Shown piece after piece: positions 8,332 to 12,969 of a stretch of 12,969 nt of DNA. How positions within the stretch are numbered: the first letter of the stretch is position 1; the number at the start of each line of letters is the position of its first letter. The notes under the pieces are model-generated. The model saw nothing but the letters and a program-made list of their open reading frames with translations. It was not told the origin of the DNA and searched no databases. Made by a program: the position numbers and the translations under genes. The stretch is from Candidatus Poribacteria bacterium (GTDB taxonomy: Bacteria; Poribacteria; WGA-4E; GCA-2687025), in contig JAQBWJ010000016.1 in NCBI GenBank assembly GCA_027625215.1, forward strand, positions 1 through 12,969. Reading direction: 5' to 3'.

Positions 8332-9051
8332 ATGTGCGGACGGTATGTGCTGACATGGGATGACATTGTGTATTTGTGCGAACTGCTCGGAATCCCCATG
8401 CCTCCGCAACTGCCTTCCCGCTACAACATCGCGCCGACGCAGCCCGTCTTCGGCATCCGCGAGGACGAATACGGCGAACTCCAACCGACGCTGTTTCAGT
8501 GGGGGTTGATTCCCCATTGGTCGAAAGACCCGTCCATCGGCTCGAAGATGATCAACGCCCGGTCGGAGACGGTCGCCGAGAAACCGTCGTTTCGCACACC
8601 GATACGACGACGGCGGTGCCTCATTCCGGCGAGCGGTTGGTACGAATGGGCGCGTACAGGTGGCGGGAAGCAGCCTCACTACATTCACCGCGAGGATGGT
8701 CGCCCCGTTGTGTTCGGTGGGATTTGGGACGTTTGGTCGCAGGGCGAAGACGCGATCATCGAATCGTGCTCGATCCTCACGACGGACGCGAGAGCCGATG
8801 TCGCCTCGTTACATCACCGGATGCCCGTCATCTTGGAACAGGACGATTGGGACTTGTGGCTGGATCGCACGATTCAGCGACCTGAAGAACTGACGCCGTT
8901 GTTTCACCCGTTCCGACCGAAGACGTTGACGGCTCATGCGGTGAGTACCCGCGTCAATAAGCCCGTGAACGACGACCCGTCTGTCATCGAACCCGATACC
9001 AACATGACGGCAGACGCGCCGGACGAAGACGACGAGCCGACCCTATTTTGA
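8332..9051 (+). CDS. SRAP-domain abasic-site DNA-protein crosslink protein (HMCES/YedK family)
   Basis: The protein has 239 residues. Members of this family use the amino group and thiol of a cysteine exposed after Met removal to form a stable thiazolidine crosslink with abasic sites in single-stranded DNA. This shields the sites at replication forks, and the protein can also self-release. Key residues are all visible: MCGRY (Cys2), RYNIAPTQ (Asn32), INARSET, CLIPASGWYEW (Glu105), and LHHRMPVIL (His161 in the HxRMP motif). The start is fixed by Cys2 and by AGGGAGGA 8 bases upstream, which overlaps the stop of the preceding gene. The acidic tail ends in DEPTLF, loosely reminiscent of sliding-clamp-binding tails. 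The last 9 bases overlap the 3' end of the convergent minus-strand gene. Confidence 0.95.
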   Translation: MCGRYVLTWDDIVYLCELLGIPMPPQLPSRYNIAPTQPVFGIREDEYGELQPTLFQWGLIPHWSKDPSIGSKMINARSETVAEKPSFRTPIRRRRCLIPASGWYEWARTGGGKQPHYIHREDGRPVVFGGIWDVWSQGEDAIIESCSILTTDARADVASLHHRMPVILEQDDWDLWLDRTIQRPEELTPLFHPFRPKTLTAHAVSTRVNKPVNDDPSVIEPDTNMTADAPDEDDEPTLF

Positions 9052-9566
9052 TACCTCTCCGTCGAGAACGCTCGGATAGATGACGGTCTTGTCGTGGCTG
9101 CCGGGACGCGCGACGATCTTCCACAGCCCGTCTTCGCGAACGAGTCGAAACATCGTCCAGGCGGGGTCTTGGTAGATGACGGCAAAGACGGTCGCCTCGT
9201 TCGTGCCGTCGATGCGTGCGACGAGCGTACCCAAATCCAACGCCATGCGAGACGACCGCATCATCCGCTGAAACGCCTTGAACCCACCAACTTCCTCGAA
9301 TGCCTGACGGGAACCTTCGGAAAGATTGAACGAGTACGCGACGGCTTCCTCGTTTAGGTACAACCCGCTGTAATACGACGCGAACGACGCGGCGGGTCCG
9401 TACAGTCGGACGACAGCGTTTCCAGCAGGTGGTCTCCCGACAGACCGTCCAGATGGGTCGTCGTGCGCCCGACGTTCCGCTCATCTTTGACCGGATTCGC
9501 ATCGAGAACCCATGCCGTCGCAAAGAGGGCACAGCCCATCACAAGAACCGCAAACGTCTTCCGCAT
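9043..9566 (-). CDS. Small exported NTF2-like protein, frameshifted
   Basis: The minus strand starts at ATG 9566, with AAAGGGACAGG upstream, and encodes an N-terminal export signal, MRKTFAVLVMGCALFATAWV. Cleavage could be by signal peptidase I after LDA; VMGC is also a loose lipobox. The first frame continues through GRTTTHLDGLSGDHLLE and then degenerates to a stop at 9354. The adjacent frame carries a good protein from NAVVRLYGPAASFASYY on, ending at 9043 with MFRLVREDGLWKIVARPG near its C-terminus, a pattern of the last strands of NTF2/SnoaL-like or DUF4878-like folds. One extra A near 9419-9421 (GAA AAC for GAAAC) would join both into a 174-residue protein. No catalytic residue is evident and function is unknown. 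It lies 60 bases after the gene at 9627-10199 and may be in its operon. It is either a recent pseudogene or a sequencing error. Confidence 0.65.
9419..9421 (-). other. Apparent one-base deletion in the NTF2-like gene
   Basis: On the minus strand the bases read CTG CTG GAA ACG. The downstream protein-like frame needs GGA AAC at the same place, so one base seems to be missing at the AAA run. Restoring it gives HLLENAVVRLYG in one frame. No canonical -1 slippery heptamer is present. Confidence 0.55.
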
Positions 9567-9626
9567 CGCCTGTCCCTTTCCGCGAGTTTCATCCCGTGTT
9601 TGAAACGAAGGCGACGAGGAGAACGC

Positions 9627-10199
9627 CTACACCGTCACGCTGGCGTCTTCCAACACCTGCGCCGGAGAACGGTTGTCCGACCGTTTGATGTGGACGGTCA
9701 GCCGTTCCGTTGGGCTGGAGTTTTGAGTGAACGTCGCGCCCTTGCCGAACACGTCTTCAATCGCCGCCGCGAGGTCGCTCTTGATCGCGTTATAGGACGC
9801 GGCGTCGTTCGGGAAGTTCATCCGGTCGTTCACGATGAAGTCGATTTCATCCGTGTTGACGGTTAGCGGGCAGTTGTCGTGCTGCTGGAGTTTGTTCGTG
9901 TATTCCAATGTCTTCCGCAGCGATTCCGCGATCCGTTCTTGCGTCGAACCGCTGACCGTTCCCCGCAGGCTGTAGAGGATGCCGGGACGGTTGTGTCGGT
10001 TGTCCACACTGATGTGACAGGTCTTCCCGACGAGCAGCGCGCCCGGTCCCGCCGGTACGTGGAAATAGTCGGCGATGTCGAGCCATTCGGCGCGGTTTTC
10101 ATCGCGCCATTCAGTGAAGATACGAAGATAGTCTTCCCAGACGACGGCGTCCGGGTTGGCGATGTACAGTTTAATGTCGATGCGTTTCAAGTCTGCCAT
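9627..10199 (-). CDS. Conserved protein of unknown function next to sulfite reductase
   Basis: This is a soluble protein of 190 residues if started at ATG 10199; a GTG at 10211 would give 194. Neither start has a clear ribosome-binding site, and the ATG is chosen because it opens MADLKRIDIKLYIANPDAV. The most striking stretch is LDIADYFHVPAGPGALLVG, followed by ISVDNRHNRPGILYSLRG. From memory, proteins with a similar start and the ADYxHVPxGPGxxLVG pattern occur in other environmental phyla, but I cannot name a characterised member. The second half is mixed helix and strand (RIAESLRKTLEYTNKL, then VFGKGATFTQN). No signal peptide or membrane segment is present. It follows the reductase gene after a 103-base gap containing a strong hairpin, so a link to siroheme or sulfur chemistry is possible but only inferred from position. 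Confidence 0.8.
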   Translation of the reverse strand: MADLKRIDIKLYIANPDAVVWEDYLRIFTEWRDENRAEWLDIADYFHVPAGPGALLVGKTCHISVDNRHNRPGILYSLRGTVSGSTQERIAESLRKTLEYTNKLQQHDNCPLTVNTDEIDFIVNDRMNFPNDAASYNAIKSDLAAAIEDVFGKGATFTQNSSPTERLTVHIKRSDNRSPAQVLEDASVTV

Positions 10200-10253
10200 G
10201 AATGCGTTCACCGGTTTCTGTGCAAGGGGAAATTGCGTCGTGGTACGCGGTAT

Positions 10254-10276
10254 GGGCGACCCGCCGCGGGTCGCCC
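10254..10276. repeat. Perfect 10-bp inverted repeat (hairpin) between reductase and downstream gene
   Basis: GGGCGACCCG at 10254-10263 and CGGGTCGCCC at 10267-10276 are exact reverse complements around a 3-base loop (CCG). Neither strand has a T run after it, so it is not a standard intrinsic terminator. It could be a REP-like palindrome, a transcript-stabilising 3' hairpin of the reductase mRNA, or a protein-binding site. Confidence 0.7.
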
Positions 10277-10302
10277 CCTGCGATAGCGCGTTCCGTGACT
10301 TT

Positions 10303-12738
10303 CTAGGCTTTGCGGATCACGAGGCGATACAACGCGCCGATCTTCTTCGTATCGACGATCTCGTGACCGTCGTTCTGAAGGCTCTTCGGCACGTTGCGGA
10401 TCGGTTCGCCCTCGTCAATCGTGATTTCGAGCAGTTGACCCGCTTCCATCGTTTCCAGACGCAGTTTCGTCTGGACGTAGTTGAACGGGCATTCGACCCC
10501 TTTGAGGTCGAGGCTGTCCACGATTTCGAGCGTTTCGGGAGCCGCTGCCGCTTGTTCCTTCTCGTATTTCTTGCCAGCCGCCATCCGCTTCTGCTGACGC
10601 GCTTCTTCCTCTTCCTGTTGCTGAATCTGCATACGCCCGTAGACGTTGTATGCCTGTTCGACAAACAAGGTCGCTTCCTCGATGGCGAAGTGCGCTTGCT
10701 CCTCGTCCACCTCGTTCGTGTCGCGCGTCAACCACTTCGACAGGTATTCCGCCGTCGCCGCGAAGAAGGTGCCCGGGTCGACGAACAGGTTGGTGAACTC
10801 GCGGACGGTCGTTTCCGGCTTGGCGGGTTGCAGACCGCGCGTCGTTCGCAGCGCATCTGCCGAACGGAGCATCGCGCGGACGCACAGTTCCGCCGTTTCG
10901 GTGTGGGCGCCCTTCTCGTAGTTGAGCGACGCTTCGTAGAGGAAACGGTCCGCTTCCGTCAGCATGAACTGAACGAGTTCGACCAGTTCGCCCGCGCATT
11001 CGCCCTCGCCGGACTGCAACGAGAACTCTTCGGGACGCATCCAGTCCTGGTAGTATTCGGGTCCATCCTCGAAGTCCGGCACGTTGTCGAACTCGCTCAG
11101 AATGTCCTTGATCCGCGCCTTGCCGATGCGTCGCACGAACGTCGGGAACTCTTCGCCCGCTTCTTTCTCGGCGCGGAAGATGTCGAGCATCTTCTCGACA
11201 AACGCGGGGGCGTTCTTCGACGGCACTTTGCCGACCGCCAGACCGTACGCTTCCGCGTTCCGCTTGGACTGACCGCCCAGCACGACTTGGAAGTGCGGCG
11301 AGACGTGTCCGCCGACGCGCTTCGAGGAACCGAAGAAGCCGATGTCCGCGATGTGGTGCTGACCGCAGGAGTTCGGGCAACCCGAAATCTTGATGCTCAT
11401 GTCGCGCACGTCGTCGTACTCTTCGCCGTCGAGCCTATCGCGAAGCGTCGCCGCCAAGCCGCGCGAGGACGCGATGCCCAGTTTGCACGAATCGGTGCCG
11501 GGACACGCCAATACGTCCGACAGACCTTCCGCGCCCTGAGATTCCAGTTCCAACGCCTGAAGATCGTTGTAGAAGTCGATTAGGTCGCCTTCGCTGATCC
11601 AGCGGACGAGGATGTTCTGCGGCACGGTCAGCCGGACGGTGTCTTTGATGTACTTGTCGCACACATCCGCCAGCGCGCGCAGTTGGTCGGAGGTGATATC
11701 GCCCAACGGCAGCGTCACCTGCGCGGAGACATAGCCCTCTTCGTGCTGCTTGATGACGTTCGATTTGTACCAGCGGTCGAAGCCTTCGGGACGCGGCGCG
11801 CCGTTCAATGTTGTCGGCGGCTTGAGCGGCTGCTCCTGACTCGCTTCGATGCCCACGAGGAAGTCCGTCCATGTCGGATCGTATTCCAACTTTTCGCGTT
11901 CTTCGTAGACGAGACGCTTGAACTCGTCCAACCCCTGTTTCGCCACGAGGAACTTCAGCCGCGCTTTCATGCGGCTTTTGCGTTCGCCGTGTTGGGTGAA
12001 GACGCGCCCAATCGCCTGAGAGATCGGTAGCAGTTCTTCTTCGGGAAGGAACTCCTCAAACACCTTCGCCTGATGGGGCACCGCGCCAAGTCCGCCGCCG
12101 ATCATCAGTTTGAAGCCGCGTTTGCCGTCCTTGACCGCCGCAACCGCGCCTATGTCGTGCATGTTCGCCAAGCCGCAGCCGTGATCGGTGCAGCCGGAAA
12201 AGGCGATCTTGAACTTGCGCCCGAAGTTTTGCAGTTCCGGGTGTCCAAGCAAAAAGTACGCGAGCGAATGCGCGTAAGGCGTCACGTCGAAAGTCTGATC
12301 GGGGCAGACGCCCGCCTTCGGGCAGCCCGTCACGTTGCGGACGACGTTGCCGCACGCCTCTTCCGTCGTGATGCCGACGGCGGCGAGGCGCGTCATCAGC
12401 GCGGGCGTGTCGATGATCTTGACGAAGTGGAGTTGAATATCCTGTCGCGTGGTGACGTGGGAGATCGAGTCCGCATACTCTTCGGCGATGTCGGCGAGTT
12501 CGTACATCTGTTCCGACGTGACCGCGCCGTACGGAATCTTGATGCGGATCATCTGCACGCCTTCTTGCCGCTGACCGTAAACGCCGTGGCGAAGGCGGAA
12601 CTCGGTGAACACCTTTTCATCGACTTGACCATTGATGTATCGGTTCAGGTCGATATCGAACACGTCCAAATAGCGTTTTGTCTCAGGCGTGATTTGCGCG
12701 ATTTTCTCGGCTAAGGCGCGGTTGGCAATCTCTGCCAT
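10303..12738 (-). CDS. Siroheme sulfite/nitrite reductase fused to a helical domain and a TusA-like domain
   Basis: The protein has 811 residues. Residues ~1-550 form a ferredoxin-type assimilatory sulfite or nitrite reductase (six-electron reduction to sulfide or ammonia) with two half-repeats: FRLRHGVYGQRQEGVQMIRI and HVTTRQDIQLHFV, then NVTGCPKAGVCPD and SGCTDHGCGLANMHDIGA; and VSAQVTLPLGDI, then CPGTDSC (Cys412, Cys418) and SGCPNSCGQHH (Cys454, Cys458). The last four cysteines fit the 4Fe-4S/siroheme ligands. Residues ~575-700 form a helical domain, perhaps HEPN-like (GAHTETAELCVRAMLRSADA), followed by a charged Gln/Glu/Lys linker. Residues ~735-811 resemble TusA/SirA sulfur carriers, with LDLKGVECPFNYVQTKLRLE carrying Cys750; the usual CPxP is CPFN here. 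The usual length for the reductase alone is about 500-600. AGAAAGGA precedes ATG 12738, and a promoter lies at 12852-12881. Whether sulfite or nitrite is the substrate cannot be decided by eye; the TusA tail favours sulfur. Confidence 0.92.
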   Translation of the reverse strand: MAEIANRALAEKIAQITPETKRYLDVFDIDLNRYINGQVDEKVFTEFRLRHGVYGQRQEGVQMIRIKIPYGAVTSEQMYELADIAEEYADSISHVTTRQDIQLHFVKIIDTPALMTRLAAVGITTEEACGNVVRNVTGCPKAGVCPDQTFDVTPYAHSLAYFLLGHPELQNFGRKFKIAFSGCTDHGCGLANMHDIGAVAAVKDGKRGFKLMIGGGLGAVPHQAKVFEEFLPEEELLPISQAIGRVFTQHGERKSRMKARLKFLVAKQGLDEFKRLVYEEREKLEYDPTWTDFLVGIEASQEQPLKPPTTLNGAPRPEGFDRWYKSNVIKQHEEGYVSAQVTLPLGDITSDQLRALADVCDKYIKDTVRLTVPQNILVRWISEGDLIDFYNDLQALELESQGAEGLSDVLACPGTDSCKLGIASSRGLAATLRDRLDGEEYDDVRDMSIKISGCPNSCGQHHIADIGFFGSSKRVGGHVSPHFQVVLGGQSKRNAEAYGLAVGKVPSKNAPAFVEKMLDIFRAEKEAGEEFPTFVRRIGKARIKDILSEFDNVPDFEDGPEYYQDWMRPEEFSLQSGEGECAGELVELVQFMLTEADRFLYEASLNYEKGAHTETAELCVRAMLRSADALRTTRGLQPAKPETTVREFTNLFVDPGTFFAATAEYLSKWLTRDTNEVDEEQAHFAIEEATLFVEQAYNVYGRMQIQQQEEEEARQQKRMAAGKKYEKEQAAAAPETLEIVDSLDLKGVECPFNYVQTKLRLETMEAGQLLEITIDEGEPIRNVPKSLQNDGHEIVDTKKIGALYRLVIRKA

Positions 12739-12851
12739 TCAATCGGTCCTTTCTCAAGTCGTGGCTCGAAGTCTCATCCGAAATTGGGGGAACGGTCATC
12801 TTCCGCCGGGAGTCGTCTTTTTTGCGGCGCGTACGCTCCGAAAACTTGCTC

Positions 12852-12881
12852 AGTTTAGCGCGAACTTTACGCCAGTGTCAA
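12852..12881 (-). promoter_or_regulatory. Strong sigma70-type promoter of the reductase operon
   Basis: On the minus strand there is a consensus -35 TTGACA (12881-12876), an 18-base spacer and a -10 TAAACT (12857-12852). Transcription would begin near 12845, giving a leader of about 107 bases. The leader contains the 8-base palindrome GCGTACGC and a possible 5-bp CGCCG/CGGCG stem. No known riboswitch is recognised. The -35 box overlaps the last codons of the possible upstream gene. Confidence 0.65.
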
Positions 12882-12969
12882 TTTAGTGTCGATCATTTTC
12901 CGAATCAGCGCGAACATTGGGCGCGACGCCGCTTTGTTCATCGTCATCGCGTTGAGAACCGCCCTTTGC
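12867..12969 (-). CDS. Possible C-terminal fragment of an upstream gene, 5' end outside window
   Basis: One minus-strand frame is open from the right edge to TAA at 12867-12869, encoding 33 residues that end KMIDTKLTLA after NKAASRPMFALIRK. Codon third positions are GC-rich as in neighbouring genes, and the peptide has a natural composition. It is too short to identify, and another minus frame is also open to a nearby stop, so this is tentative. If real, the reductase promoter sits inside its 3' end. Confidence 0.35.
   Translation of the reverse strand, partial: QRAVLNAMTMNKAASRPMFALIRKMIDTKLTLA

Noticed and set aside
10254..10276. Intrinsic terminator
   Set aside because: A strong stem is present but no T-rich tract follows on either strand.
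10156..11583. Long plus-strand open frame (475 codons) opposite the reductase
   Set aside because: It is antisense to a gene with clear siroheme and Fe-S motifs. The encoded peptide is repetitive in Phe, Arg, Val and Asp, as expected from a reverse-strand reading of GC-rich coding DNA.
12815..12826. Terminator at the T6 run on the plus strand
   Set aside because: No stable GC stem directly precedes the T run, and no plus-strand gene ends there.

Overview
The window is GC-rich chromosomal DNA from a free-living bacterium. It has closely packed genes, good Shine-Dalgarno sites and sigma70-type promoters. The core genes yggS, proC and divIVA in series resemble the block downstream of division genes in Gram-positive and several deep-branching phyla, but sepF and yggT are absent between them. 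A Sec-secreted beta-helix protein, a kinase-helicase giant and a sulfite/nitrite reductase with a TusA tail suggest an environmental, little-cultured lineage. Poribacteria- or Armatimonadota-like is a guess from gene content only. I see no insertion sequence, integrase, tRNA, rRNA or CRISPR.

Layout. (1) Positions 1-566, minus: the first 188 residues of a four-helix membrane protein running off the left edge. (2) 567-848: a divergent control region with one promoter facing each way. (3) 849-2973, plus: yggS (PLP homeostasis), proC (last step of proline synthesis) and divIVA (polar/septal coiled coil), almost without gaps. (4) 3082-9051, plus: a second compact run. It starts with a ~1312-residue protein joining a Ser/Thr-type protein kinase, a Dna2/Cas4-type Fe-S PD-(D/E)XK nuclease and an Upf1/Dna2-type SF1 helicase. 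A secreted pectate-lyase-fold protein and an SRAP (HMCES/YedK) abasic-site protein follow. (5) 9043-12738, minus: an operon-like run read right to left, made of a siroheme sulfite/nitrite reductase fused to a helical domain and a TusA-like domain, a conserved protein of unknown function, and a small exported NTF2-like protein. (6) 12867-12969, minus: the possible 3' end of another gene, overlapped by the reductase promoter.

Two genes are broken by apparent one-base length changes. The kinase-Dna2 gene has six G where five would restore a perfect kinase glycine loop (3147-3152). The NTF2-like gene lacks one base near 9419-9421. Both sit at short homopolymers and the downstream reading frames are intact, so assembly or sequencing error is as likely as real mutation.

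The most unusual item is the kinase-nuclease-helicase fusion, followed two genes later by a DNA-protein-crosslinking SRAP gene. Together they suggest a DNA-repair or genome-defence function under phosphorylation control. Second is the three-part reductase-helical-TusA fusion, which may couple sulfite reduction to sulfur-carrier chemistry.
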